Shown here: positions 1 through 9,300 of the stretch, piece after piece
How positions within the stretch are numbered: the stretch's first letter is position 1
Layout of the letters: every line of letters begins with the position of its first letter
NCBI GenBank assembly: GCA_002261155.1
Contig: NKXN01000030.1
Span: 1-64,000 of the forward strand
DNA length: 64,000 bases
Direction: 5' to 3'
DNA from: Bacillaceae bacterium SAS-127
GTDB lineage: Bacteria > Bacillota > Bacilli > Bacillales > Domibacillaceae
Position numbers and translations under genes: made by a program
The notes under the pieces: generated by a model
Seen by the model: the letters and a program-made list of their open reading frames with translations, nothing else
Told to the model about the DNA's origin: nothing
The model's database searches: none

Positions 1-49
1 ATTTTCGGTGCTTTTTACTCGAAAATTGACTTACTGGACAGCCCCTTTT
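1..49. mobile_element. Right end of an insertion element or MITE
   Basis: The first 49 bases are identical to 41768-41816, which form the right-hand end of a small inverted-repeat element. The terminal bases read GGACAGCCCC followed by T residues, the complement of a GGGGCTGTCC end. Ends of this kind are typical of IS1182-type transposons in Firmicutes; that family assignment is inference. The rest of the element, if a full copy, lies outside the window. No transposase sequence is visible here. Confidence 0.75.
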
Positions 50-264
50 AGGGCCGCCATCAAGCGAAAGCGCGGTAGAGAATTTGTGTCTGTTTTCTTG
101 ATGGAGTATTAGGAGCGGTGTGGACAAGAAAAGACCTGTTTTAAACATGGAGGATTTATGTAGAGGAATAAGAAGGGATGAAGAGTGGTTAACGATAGGA
201 CAGTGTTAGTTACGTGATTTAGGAATGGATAATGTAAAAAAACCCTTCTGGATTAGGAGGGCTC
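50..264. other. Gene-free stretch beside the mobile-element end
   Basis: About 215 bases with no convincing open frame. It contains only the likely minus-strand terminator at 236-262 for the protease pair. Nothing else was recognised. Confidence 0.5.
236..262 (-). terminator. Terminator of the protease operon
   Basis: Read on the minus strand, CCCTCCT pairs with AGAAGGG (six of seven pairs, loop of five) and is followed by seven T residues. It lies just after the stop codon of the small prodomain-like gene, the last gene of the minus-strand pair. Confidence 0.5.
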
Positions 265-462
265 TCAAACAGGCATTAGTTGACCTTCTAAGTCTAGCTC
301 ACAACTAATTACATTTTGATCATTTTTAACACGTTCAATATTAGCTTCTTTAATTTCTAATGTAACCAAATTTAAAATAGGGGACTTAAAAACAATTACT
401 CCGTACGCTTTTAAAGAATCAATTTTGTTTTTGTCCTTTACTCTGATCATCACTCTGATCAT
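265..462 (-). CDS. Small protein resembling a stand-alone subtilase prodomain
   Basis: A 65-residue soluble protein with no signal peptide, translated from ATG at 462. That start has a GGAGGTG ribosome binding site nine bases upstream; the next in-frame ATG (450) is too far from it. The gene begins inside the last 14 codons of the upstream S8 protease, in another frame, so the two are translationally linked. Its middle (residues about 20-62) resembles residues about 25-67 of the protease: both have an I/V-V-F/Y-x-S-P segment and end in a D-x-E/D-G-Q-L stretch. This suggests a detached copy of the protease's I9-like inhibitory prodomain, acting as inhibitor or folding chaperone. The likeness is seen by eye; the function is inferred. 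A 12-base tandem repeat lies at the overlap. Confidence 0.6.
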   Translation of the reverse strand: MIRVMIRVKDKNKIDSLKAYGVIVFKSPILNLVTLEIKEANIERVKNDQNVISCELDLEGQLMPV

Positions 463-1480
463 TCTTAAACACCTCCAATAGTTTTTCAAGGTCAAGCAAG
501 CCAAAACCCTGATGATGTTCAGGAAGACCAATGTCTATTGCAGAAGAATATAAACGAGACTTCATTTCAGAAACATTTTTTGAAACATAAGGGAAAAAAG
601 AGGCGCATACACCAGTAATGGCAGGTGTTGAAAAAGAAGTTCCTTCATCCATCACTTGGTTAAAATATATTGTTCCGGATGTTAATATATTCGGTTTTTT
701 AATTCCGGGCACTCCACGGCTAGAATAATCGGCTAAAGCTTGAGAATAGGGCTTTATAGCAGCCACAGTAATTGCTTCCTGTGATTTACCTGGACATTGT
801 ATAGAGTCCTCTTTCCCTTTATTGCCCGCTGCAACAACGAATAATTTCCCTGAATTTTGTGTATAATAATTAACATATTCACAGAACGGACATAGGTGAT
901 CGGGCTTACAATCAACATCAAAACCAATTGACAAGTTAATAATATCTGCCTTAGTAACAGCTTGGTCAATAGCAGATAAAACAGCGGTTCCTTTTACTTT
1001 TTCATGTTGACAGACCTTATAGCTGAGAATTCTTGCTCCAGGTGCAGCAGCTTTTATTATATTTGCAACCTTTGTTCCATGATCAAAAACAGCTGTACTG
1101 CCGTACCCCGTTAGGTCTGTATGTTCCGAAACCCAACTTTCGTTTATACCAGAATCTAACACGGCAACGGTTGTAGTCCAGCCTACATAATTAGAATTCC
1201 TCAGTTCTTGAAAGTTTAAACTTGGAACAATCTGCAGGTGGTTTTTTTTAGTGGAAGTTATAGTTCCATCTAGGTTCTGTAGTTGACCATCTGGATCTTT
1301 AATTATGTACTCTAAATCGAAGGTTTCTTCGATTTCTATTTTGGTCTCTTTATTAATTGATACTCCCATTATGGGGAACACAGGAGATGAATATACAATA
1401 AATCCCCCATTTCTTTCAATGGTATTCTCGATCAGTGAAAGGACATCTAATTCTTTATATTTTAGTAAATATGTTTCCAT
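419..1480 (-). CDS. Intracellular S8 (subtilisin-like) serine protease
   Basis: A 353-residue subtilase. The catalytic triad is visible as Asp109 (VAVLDSGI), His134 (DHGTKVAN) and Ser282 (EGTSFSTPA), with oxyanion Asn220 (VVAAGN), in the canonical order and spacing. Residues 1 to about 75 precede the catalytic domain and look like a short prodomain. There is no signal peptide or membrane segment, so it should act in the cytoplasm. The start at 1480 is preferred over GTG 1498 because a GGGAGAGG site sits just upstream. The C-terminal tail is short and polar (D/Q/K/S-rich) and overlaps the next gene. Four cysteines cluster at about residues 191-200 and 229. The neighbourhood (element end, eroded DNA, possible HEPN protein) looks accessory. 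The substrate is unknown; a conflict or regulated-proteolysis role is possible. Confidence 0.85.
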   Translation of the reverse strand: METYLLKYKELDVLSLIENTIERNGGFIVYSSPVFPIMGVSINKETKIEIEETFDLEYIIKDPDGQLQNLDGTITSTKKNHLQIVPSLNFQELRNSNYVGWTTTVAVLDSGINESWVSEHTDLTGYGSTAVFDHGTKVANIIKAAAPGARILSYKVCQHEKVKGTAVLSAIDQAVTKADIINLSIGFDVDCKPDHLCPFCEYVNYYTQNSGKLFVVAAGNKGKEDSIQCPGKSQEAITVAAIKPYSQALADYSSRGVPGIKKPNILTSGTIYFNQVMDEGTSFSTPAITGVCASFFPYVSKNVSEMKSRLYSSAIDIGLPEHHQGFGLLDLEKLLEVFKNDQSDDQSKGQKQN

Positions 1481-2276
1481 GTAACCTCTCCCATCCACCT
1501 AAACTGGTCTTCACAATTAAATTCTATAAAAAGCTAAAATGTCCTTTAAAATTTATCTTTCATGTTATCATATTTTTTTGGGGTTTTCACTACGTTTTTA
1601 TATTTGATAAAATTATTATGGGAATACAAAATAACAAATTAGTACTTTGACAATAGACTTATGTTTACCAAGCAGATAAATTTTTACTGGGTGGCCTTCA
1701 TTGTAAAAAATAATAGCTCTATAGCCTTGTTGGAATTAGAGAGAAGCTAATATAAGGTGAGGATGTTCGCAAATGGATCGAAAACTGTATCTCTAATAGG
1801 GAAGCAGCATGGACACCTGAGTAAGGGGAAGTACTTCACGAAGTCATTATTAATTTAGGTAAATAATGCAGCTATCAAAGGAGAGAGAAACCGCGAACTT
1901 AAAGAAGGACGTTTGGAAAATTCAACAGAAAACTAGGGTGACTAACCTTCAATTGAGAGGTTGAATCAAAAGCTTGAATTGTATATAAAACAGAAAAGTC
2001 TTGTTTAATCTATATGAACAGAATTAATATCACCCCTATGTATTGTCAACTCGAACACATGTAGAAAGAGTAATAACGATTAAATAGAGGGGGGATAGAA
2101 TTTAAGGCTACGCCCTCAGTTTTAGGGAGATTGAAGATTGTAACCGATTTTGATTGAACTACTTTAATGAACATTATTTTGATTTATTATATTGTAAATT
2201 TTTATTTTGCAGAAGTCTTTGACTCTGAACATCAAGAGCGTTGAATTTTACAGGTGAATAACTCGAGGTGATAAAA
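1481..2276. other. Eroded intergenic region without an intact gene
   Basis: Nearly 800 bases with many stops in all frames. On the plus strand around 1760-1830 and 1950-2010, short frames give protein-like peptides (for example EDVRKWIEN and ERLNQKLELYIKQKS) that end at stops. This looks like decayed coding sequence, but I cannot name the parent gene. The promoters for the protease (minus) and for the gene at 2277 (plus) should lie here; no strong consensus stands out. Confidence 0.4.
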
Positions 2277-3446
2277 GTGAGTTTTGATTATGTTGAATAT
2301 AAGGAAAAGAACCTTCTCGTGCCAATGGAAATTAGTAACAAGAAAGAATACTATAATGATTTAATGAACATCGAACAAAGTTGGACAGGAAGAGTAGACG
2401 CTCAAATTTCAAACACATTTATTCGTGAAACAATACAATTAATTATCAATGCTATTTCTTTATTTGAAAGTGGTTATTTTGATTGTGCTTTTTATTCGTT
2501 AAGGCAATCATTAGAGGTTTCCACAACGATGGTTTATCTAATGGAATTAGAGCCTGAAAAAAGGGAAAGTGAACTGTTGGATTGGAAGAAAAAGAGTAAA
2601 TTCCCGATGTACGGGCAAATGGTGAAATTTTTGATTGCTAATGGAGATACTTTCGCGGATATGAAAAAGCAAATGAATGATTATTTTAATAGGATTCAAC
2701 TTGTAAAAGAGAGACTCAATAAACATGTCCACAAACAAGGATTTGACACTTTTTATGTTTCAAGAAATCATATCGTGAATCGAAATAAAAATGATGACGA
2801 TTTACTAAACGATTTTAATTATTATACAGAAATTTGTATTGGATCCATTGCAATATTAAGACTAGCGATTGATCCATTTCCAGTGTTATTAATGGATGAA
2901 GAAATATATTCTAGAACTGATGATGTTCTCACTGAGCCTTACTCAGAAAATTTTATTCAGAAGTATATTGGAAAGAAAGATATTGAGGCTTATAAAAAAA
3001 CAAAAATATACTTATACTACCATGAAAACTTTATTAATGAAGAAAAAAGACATCCTTCTGTAGTAGATATAGTGAAATATCAATATATTGATAAGGATAA
3101 ATTTGATGAAATTCTTAGCCAAATTCATTTGCTAAATAAGAATGATATTCTTGCTGTTTTTGTGACAAAATTCTCTGAGAAAGTCTCAAAAGCATATTTT
3201 TATGATGGTTTGCTATTCTATTTTACTAGTACAAAATCAGCAAGAGAGAGTCTTGGTTTTGATTCTAGAGTTTTAAAAAATATTAAAGAGTCAGATAATC
3301 ATATTAATAATGCTTACGATGAGGCATACTTGAGTTTTATACAATTTGCTAATGAAGAATTGTTTATCGAACATAACGAAAAATTTACTGATAATGAAAT
3401 TAACTTATTGATGAAGTTATTGAAAGAAATCACAAATAATTCTTGA
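2277..3446 (+). CDS. Unknown protein, possible HEPN-like domain
   Basis: A 389-residue soluble protein I do not recognise. The start is taken as GTG 2277 because GAGGTG lies six bases upstream; GTG 2268 overlaps that site. The N-terminal half is helical. A segment near residue 65 (SGYFDCAFYSLRQSLEV) resembles the paired-helix layout of HEPN-type proteins, and an Arg/His segment near residue 150 (ERLNKHVHK) could be an R-x5-H motif. The C-terminal half is Lys/Asp/Tyr-rich with no recognised motif. Base composition is more AT-rich than the metabolic genes downstream, fitting the accessory look of this end. The HEPN assignment is tentative. Confidence 0.55.
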   Translation: MSFDYVEYKEKNLLVPMEISNKKEYYNDLMNIEQSWTGRVDAQISNTFIRETIQLIINAISLFESGYFDCAFYSLRQSLEVSTTMVYLMELEPEKRESELLDWKKKSKFPMYGQMVKFLIANGDTFADMKKQMNDYFNRIQLVKERLNKHVHKQGFDTFYVSRNHIVNRNKNDDDLLNDFNYYTEICIGSIAILRLAIDPFPVLLMDEEIYSRTDDVLTEPYSENFIQKYIGKKDIEAYKKTKIYLYYHENFINEEKRHPSVVDIVKYQYIDKDKFDEILSQIHLLNKNDILAVFVTKFSEKVSKAYFYDGLLFYFTSTKSARESLGFDSRVLKNIKESDNHINNAYDEAYLSFIQFANEELFIEHNEKFTDNEINLLMKLLKEITNNS

Positions 3447-3718
3447 AAAATTAAGTTTAGTAATGAAGTCAATGTAAAGAACTAATGTCTGTATATAGTG
3501 TGGAGTAGTACATCTCTGGATTGTTTTATTAACATTTTGGTCATATACCACAAATAACTAAAAGAGATGAGAGGTTCTTTTAAAGAGAAAAAACATAAAC
3601 CTTAGATTGAGGGGTATTGTGGACGGATCAAATTACTTTAGGAAACATGACTATGAGACTTGACAGGGTAGAGGTCACAGAGATAGAAGTAATGAAAAAA
3701 TGAGCAAGGGAGAACTCT
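3447..3718. other. Intergenic, nothing recognised
   Basis: About 270 AT-rich bases between two unknown genes. A purine-rich AGGGAG ribosome binding site for the next gene lies near its right end. No terminator or repeat was seen. Confidence 0.4.
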
Positions 3719-4210
3719 ATGTTCGGCATTAAAGGATATCAACCCAAATTCTATGAAAATTCATCAAAGGTTTTATGCGATCTTAAACAGGATCTTCAAG
3801 AGCTCAAAGGTCAAAAAATAAAGGAAATCTGGGTGGTCTGGGATCAATTTTATGATGAATGGTTTGCGGATTGTCCAGTGATTATCCGATTTGAAGAGAG
3901 TCAAATCGAGTTAAGTGCTTATCAAACGGGGAAGTTCGCTATTACTTTTCATCAGATTGATACTCGGCAGCAGCCCAATTGGTATGGTACTGAATTCAAG
4001 CTCATGTGGGCGAAGAATAAACTAGATGACCTTGAGTTTGCTATTGGTCAACAGGTAAAAGAGATTGAAATTATCGAAGAGTACTCCTTGTTATTTGGAA
4101 TTGGCTTTCAGTTAGAGGATGGCTATTTTGCTGTGTGTAATGGTTTAGATGAGAATTGCATTGTTAAAGAAAAACAAGAGAGATCACATTTAAGGAAAAT
4201 AATTGTTTAA
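3719..4210 (+). CDS. Unknown 163-residue protein
   Basis: A soluble, acidic protein with AGGGAG seven bases before the ATG. It has a Trp-rich N-terminal half (motifs IKEIWVVWDQFYDEWF and DCPVIIRFEE) and an alternating hydrophobic pattern suggesting a beta-rich single domain. Residues about 120-150 (FGIGFQLEDGYFAVCNGLDEN) end in a pattern seen in small Firmicute proteins of unknown function, some in immunity-type neighbourhoods, but I cannot assign a family. It is monocistronic, closed by the terminator at 4249-4288. Confidence 0.6.
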   Translation: MFGIKGYQPKFYENSSKVLCDLKQDLQELKGQKIKEIWVVWDQFYDEWFADCPVIIRFEESQIELSAYQTGKFAITFHQIDTRQQPNWYGTEFKLMWAKNKLDDLEFAIGQQVKEIEIIEEYSLLFGIGFQLEDGYFAVCNGLDENCIVKEKQERSHLRKIIV

Positions 4211-4248
4211 CAAAGTTTGACCAACACCAGCCTTCCAAAAATAAAAAC

Positions 4249-4288
4249 AAAGCTCGAATTCCTCCATCCACAAGGAATCGGGCTTTTT
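4249..4288 (+). terminator. Rho-independent terminator
   Basis: AAAGCTCGAATTCCT pairs with AGGAATCGGGCTTT across a nine-base loop, followed by T residues. It ends the transcript of the 163-residue unknown gene and separates the accessory end from the metabolic genes. Confidence 0.85.
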
Positions 4289-4355
4289 GCTTAGCCTCCA
4301 CACTCCAAAAGGTTATAATAAAACCATCATAAAAATGGTTTTGGGGGCATGACTA

Positions 4356-5117
4356 ATGGATCTAAATTTAAAAGGCAAAAACGTACTTATCACAGGCGGC
4401 TCAAAAGGAATCGGTAAGGCGATTGCAGAGGCGTTTCTGTCAGAGGGAGCAAATGTGTCGATTGCTGCTCGTGGTCTAGAGGCATTAGAGCAGGCAAAAG
4501 AGGAGCTTGATGAGAACGTTGCTATTTACTCAGCGGATTTGACGAAGGCGGATGAGCGAGAAAAGCTGATAGCGTCTTTTATTGCTGAGCATGGAACGAT
4601 GGATGTGTTGGTTAATAATGCAGGTGGTAGCAACGGCGGTAAAGTGATGGAGACGGAGATGGAGTTGTTTTATGAAGCGATGGAGTTAAATTATTTTTCA
4701 GCGGTTCATTTGAGTAAGTTAGTGGTATTACATATGAAGAAAGCGGGTGCCGGGTCGGTTGTGAACATTACGTCGATTTTTGGACGAGAGAGCGGTGGAA
4801 AGGTGACATATAATAATGCGAAATCGGCGTTGATTAGTTTTACGAAGTCGTTGGCGGATGAAGTGATTGCGGATGGTGTTCGAGTGAATAGCATTGCGCC
4901 GGGGAGTATTTTGCATGAAACGGGCAATTGGAAAAAACGGTTAGAGGCAGATCCAGAGGGGATTCAAGCGTTTGTGGACAATGAGATTCCAGCGGGGCGT
5001 TTCGGTACGCCGGAAGAAGTGGCAAATGTGGCTGTTTTTCTTGCATCTGAAAAAGCATCTTGGATTGTCGGTGCGAGTATTAATGTCGATGGCGGCCAAT
5101 CGCGGATGAATTTTTAA
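4356..5117 (+). CDS. SDR-family oxidoreductase
   Basis: A 253-residue classical short-chain dehydrogenase/reductase. Visible: the Rossmann glycine motif TGGSKGIG (residues 13-20), the structural NNAGG motif near residue 88, the active-site Ser in NITSIFG, the catalytic YNNAK (YxxxK), and the C-terminal GxxxNVDGG turn. These show an NAD(P)H-dependent carbonyl/alcohol reductase; the substrate cannot be read from sequence. The start at 4356 has a GGGGG stretch eight bases upstream; the ATG at 4348 is in another frame. It appears monocistronic. Confidence 0.85.
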   Translation: MDLNLKGKNVLITGGSKGIGKAIAEAFLSEGANVSIAARGLEALEQAKEELDENVAIYSADLTKADEREKLIASFIAEHGTMDVLVNNAGGSNGGKVMETEMELFYEAMELNYFSAVHLSKLVVLHMKKAGAGSVVNITSIFGRESGGKVTYNNAKSALISFTKSLADEVIADGVRVNSIAPGSILHETGNWKKRLEADPEGIQAFVDNEIPAGRFGTPEEVANVAVFLASEKASWIVGASINVDGGQSRMNF

Positions 5118-5196
5118 AATTATATATTTTTTGAAAAAATGATAACTGGTATGATAGTTATATTCGATATTTTCATCAGGAAAGAGAGGAACATAG

Positions 5197-6234
5197 ATGT
5201 TAAAACAGAAAATTTCTCCATTAAATAAAGAGGTTGGTCAGCAAGTGGCCGATTATATTGATACGTTAACGAAGCCGAAAGGGAGTCTCGGTCGTTTAGA
5301 AGAGTTGGCGATTCAGCTCGCTGAAATGAAAGGCCAGCCTTTTCCAGAAGTGACGCCACCGGGAGTGATCGTGTTTACAGCGGATCATGGCATTGCCAAA
5401 GAGGGAGTATCAGCCTTTCCGCAAGAAGTCACAGTGCAAATGGTTAGTAATTTGGTGCATGGCGGGGCGGCGATTAATGTGTTTAGTCGACAAATAGGAG
5501 CGATTTCTAAAGTAGTCGATGTCGGCGTTGCCGGAGATGTAAAGGAAGCAGAGGTCTTGAATCGAAAAGTTCGCTACGGAACAGGCAATTTTTTAAAGGA
5601 ATTAGCGATGACAAGAGCGGAAGCGCAGCAAGTGTTAGAAGTTGGTTATGCAGAAGCGGTCGATTTAATTGAAAAAGGGATCAAATGCTTAATTGTTGGC
5701 GAAGTAGGCATTGCGAATACAACGACGAGCAGTGCGATTTTAGCGAGCATTACCCAGTGTGATCCTGCTTCGATTGTCGGACATGGGACGGGCATTACGA
5801 CGGAGCAATTGAAGCATAAAACGGAGGTGATTGAGCGCGCGCTTGCTTTTCATCAACCTAATGCTGAGGATGGCTTGGACATTTTATCAAAAGTGGGTGG
5901 CTTGGAAATTGCGGCGATGGCCGGAGCAATGATGGCGGCAGCGAAGCATCGGATTCCAATTTTATTGGATGGCTTTATTTGTTCGACAGCGGCGTGTGTG
6001 GCGAAATTAATGGAGCCGTTAGTTGCTGATTACATGATTTTATCCCATCATTCCGTTGAACCAGGGCATGTGCAAGCGATGAATTATTTACAAAAACAGC
6101 CGCTGTTGCAGTTAAATATGAGGTTAGGAGAAGGAACAGGGGCGGCAGTTGCTTTTCCAATTTTGCAATCGGCAACGTTGATGGTAAAGGAAATGGCGAC
6201 CTTTACTTCTGCGAATGTGTCGAATATAGACTAA
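5197..6234 (+). CDS. cobT: Nicotinate-nucleotide-dimethylbenzimidazole phosphoribosyltransferase (CobT)
   Basis: A 345-residue protein of the usual CobT length. It transfers phosphoribose from nicotinate mononucleotide to 5,6-dimethylbenzimidazole, giving alpha-ribazole phosphate for the lower ligand of cobalamin. Family motifs visible: TKPKGSLGRLE near the N-terminus, FTADHGIAKEGVS, VGEVGIANTTTSSA, GHGTGI, and near the C-terminus MRLGEGTGAA with the catalytic glutamate. It starts at ATG 5197 after AGAGAGG. No other cobalamin genes are adjacent and no cobalamin riboswitch was found in the short leader, so this may be a salvage gene expressed on its own. A terminator follows at 6313-6340. Confidence 0.95.
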   Translation: MLKQKISPLNKEVGQQVADYIDTLTKPKGSLGRLEELAIQLAEMKGQPFPEVTPPGVIVFTADHGIAKEGVSAFPQEVTVQMVSNLVHGGAAINVFSRQIGAISKVVDVGVAGDVKEAEVLNRKVRYGTGNFLKELAMTRAEAQQVLEVGYAEAVDLIEKGIKCLIVGEVGIANTTTSSAILASITQCDPASIVGHGTGITTEQLKHKTEVIERALAFHQPNAEDGLDILSKVGGLEIAAMAGAMMAAAKHRIPILLDGFICSTAACVAKLMEPLVADYMILSHHSVEPGHVQAMNYLQKQPLLQLNMRLGEGTGAAVAFPILQSATLMVKEMATFTSANVSNID

Positions 6235-6312
6235 AGGAAAACGCCAAAAATCGATAAGAAACGATAAAATTACAGTAAATACAAGCGGAATTCATGAGAA
6301 ATTCCCAACTTT

Positions 6313-6340
6313 AGACTCGAGTTATTTCGAGTCTTTTTTT
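6313..6340 (+). terminator. Rho-independent terminator after cobT
   Basis: AGACTCGA and TCGAGTCT form a perfect eight-pair stem with a six-base loop, followed by seven T residues. Confidence 0.9.
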
Positions 6341-6389
6341 AGTTTCCACATGATAAAATATTTACATAATTATGAAAAAGGAGGGTGTC

Positions 6390-9300
6390 ATGTCCATTCC
6401 AATTATGAAGACAAAGTTAATGGTTCCAACAGTTCATGGAGATTTTATTCGATTGGCAAGACTGTTTAAAAAGCTAAAAACTATATCAGAGTATCCGTTA
6501 ACATTAATTCATGCCGGTGCTGGTTATGGTAAAAGTACGGGGCTTGCGTTGTACGCTCAGGATGAGAGTGAAAAATGTTGTTGGTATACAGTTTCAGCGA
6601 TGGATGATGACATAATCCCGTTTTTAACTTATTTGATTCATGCGGTACGGTCCAAGTTTCCGATGTTTGGAGATGAGTTATTACAGTATATGGATCAAAT
6701 GGATCGCTACATACGTGAGGATGAACTGAATGCTCTTTGCTCGTTGTTTATTAATGAGGTAGTTTCGTTACAAGAGGAGCTTGTGATTATTTTGGATGAT
6801 TTTCATCAAGTGGAGCATTCGCTAATGATTAATCGCTGGATGGAGAAAATGATTGAGCATCGCCCTTATCAGCTTCATATCGTGATTGCCAGTAGAAGTC
6901 GTCCAAGTTGGCACGTGTTGACGAAAATGAAAGTGAGTGGACAAGTGTTAGAGGTTAGTCAGAAGGATTTAAAACTGACGGTGGAAGAAATGGAATTACT
7001 ATTTACAGAGTTTTATCATGTGTCGTTAACAGAAAGAGAGTTACAGCAAATTTATGAGTGGACAGAAGGCTGGGTTATTGCGTTAGGGATGATGGCACAG
7101 CACTTAACAGAAAATGGTGATTTAACGAATGTATCGAGTCAAGCTTCGCATTCCCTGCAAGAGCTGTTTCAATATTTGCTGTTTGAAGTGTTCTCCAAAC
7201 AACCGTCTATGATCCAACAATTTTTAGAGCAGACCTGTATTTTTGAAGAGGTTTCTGAACAGAAATGCACGAATATATTAGGTATTCCTTATTCAGGAGC
7301 AATGCTTGAGGAGTTGACGAGTAAAAATTTATTTATCCAAAAAATTGGCGAGGATAAATACAAATATCATGCGCTGTTTCGTGAGTTTTTAGAGAAGCAG
7401 TTTCGAACGAAGCAGCCGGAGAGATATGAGTTGTTACAGAAGCAAATTGCTTGTTTTTTTGAACAAAATGGGCAGTGGGAGCAAGCGTTACTTTTTTATA
7501 AAAAATTAAATAAGCTAGAGTCGATGGCGGTGATTTTAAATAAATATGGGTTTGCCATGTTGCAAAGCGGCAAGCTTGAAGGGCTTTATGATTGGCTTTC
7601 GCTTATTCCAGAAACTGAATTGAATGTTTATTATAAGCTTTGGCATTTAAAAGGAGAGGTGCTTCGTTATCGATCAGCCTATCAGGAAGCGGAGTACTGT
7701 TATGATCAAGCGATTATTTACGCCGAAACAGAGCAAGATTATCTTGAAAAAAGTCGGGCGTTAGAAGGGAAAGCACGCATTTATTTGGACACGATTCAGC
7801 CTTACCATGCGGAGCGTCTGTTGTATCAAGCGATTGATTTAAGGGAAAAAAATGAGGAAAGTACGACAGAGGAGATTGCGGAGTTGTATCAGCTTTTGGC
7901 TGAAAATTTAATCAATGCTGGAAAGGCTTCCAAAGCGGAGAAATGGATTCAGCGAGCGAAGGCGTTAAATGTGCCGATAAAAGATCGGCATTTAGAGGCG
8001 CGTCTATATTTACGGACTGGCCGATTTAAACGAGCGAAGGAGATGTTAACGGAAACGCAGCTAGCGATGGACACGGATGAGAAAAAAGAGTTGCCGCAGT
8101 CTCATCGGGAAACGGAGTTATTGCTGTCGTTAATTGCTTCATTCACTGGAGACGGGAAGAGAGCGAAGGAACTAGCTCAAGATTCGATTGATCTTGGTTT
8201 ACATGTGGAAGCACCTTTTGTAGAAGCGTGTGGATGGATTCGTATGGGCCACGCCGTACAGCTCACAGATCAACAGGAGCTTTCTTTAGCGAAGCAATGT
8301 TATGAAACATCTCTGCAAATGATGGACGATCTCCATGTGAGCCGTGGAAAGGCCGAGCCTCAAATGGGATTATGTCTTTTGTTTGGACGAAGCGGAGAGT
8401 ATGAACGAGCAATCGAAGCGGGAAGAAATGCTCTGAAGGAAACGGAGAACGTACATGATGTGTGGCTATCAGCCCTTATTACGTTAAGTATGGGACTTGC
8501 GGCTATTTATAATCGTCGAATAGAGGATGCGATTGACTTTTTGAAAAAGGCAGAGCAACTGGCTCGTCTAACGGAGGATGACTATATTAAGATGTTTTGT
8601 CATTTCTGGCAAGCAGTTATTTATTATGAACGAGCAGAGAACGAATTATTTATGAAACATTTCTCTCCATTTATGAAGCTCGTTCAACTGCGAGATTATG
8701 AATTTATTTTTTATCATCGAACGATGTTTGGACCGCTCGACTTGCAATTATTTCCTCACTTATTTGTAGAGGCTGCTAAACAAAATGTTTATCCTGATTA
8801 TATTGCGAGGTTGCTGCACCGAATGGGGTTAGCGAAGCTGCAATCTCATCCTGGCTATACGCTGCGTGTGCAAGCCCTTGGCCCTTTCCGTATTTGGCTT
8901 GGGGATAAAGAGGTGGAAGAGCGTCAATGGCAGCGTGGCAAGGCAAAAGAGTTATTCCAGTTGTTTATTACTCATCATAAACAGTTGCTGCCGAAAGAAG
9001 AGATTTTTCAAAAGTTATGGCCCGATCAAGATGAAGTCAGCTGTGCCCGAGATTTTAAGGTGGCATTAAATGCTGTGAATAATGTATTAGAGCCACAGCG
9101 AAAGGCTCGTTCAGCGTCCTTTTTTATTAAACGGGAAGGCACAACTTATGGTCTTAATCCAGATGCTGTGCTCGAAATGGATGTGACTCAATTTGAGCAG
9201 TGGATTGAAATGGGATTAGAAGAAGGGGATAAAGAAAAAGCATTATCGTGCTTAGAAAAGGGAATGAAATATTATAATGGCGACTTTTTAGCCGAGCGTC

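Noticed and set aside
1435-1650. 71-residue plus-strand frame overlapping the protease start
   Set aside because: No ribosome binding site, AT-rich hydrophobic translation, overlaps the protease N-terminus.
1740-2060. Decayed transposase or integrase
   Set aside because: Short protein-like peptides occur but none carries a recognisable motif, so no pseudogene is called.
5118-5196. Cobalamin riboswitch before cobT
   Set aside because: The leader is only about 80 bases and lacks the B12-box; there is no room for the aptamer.
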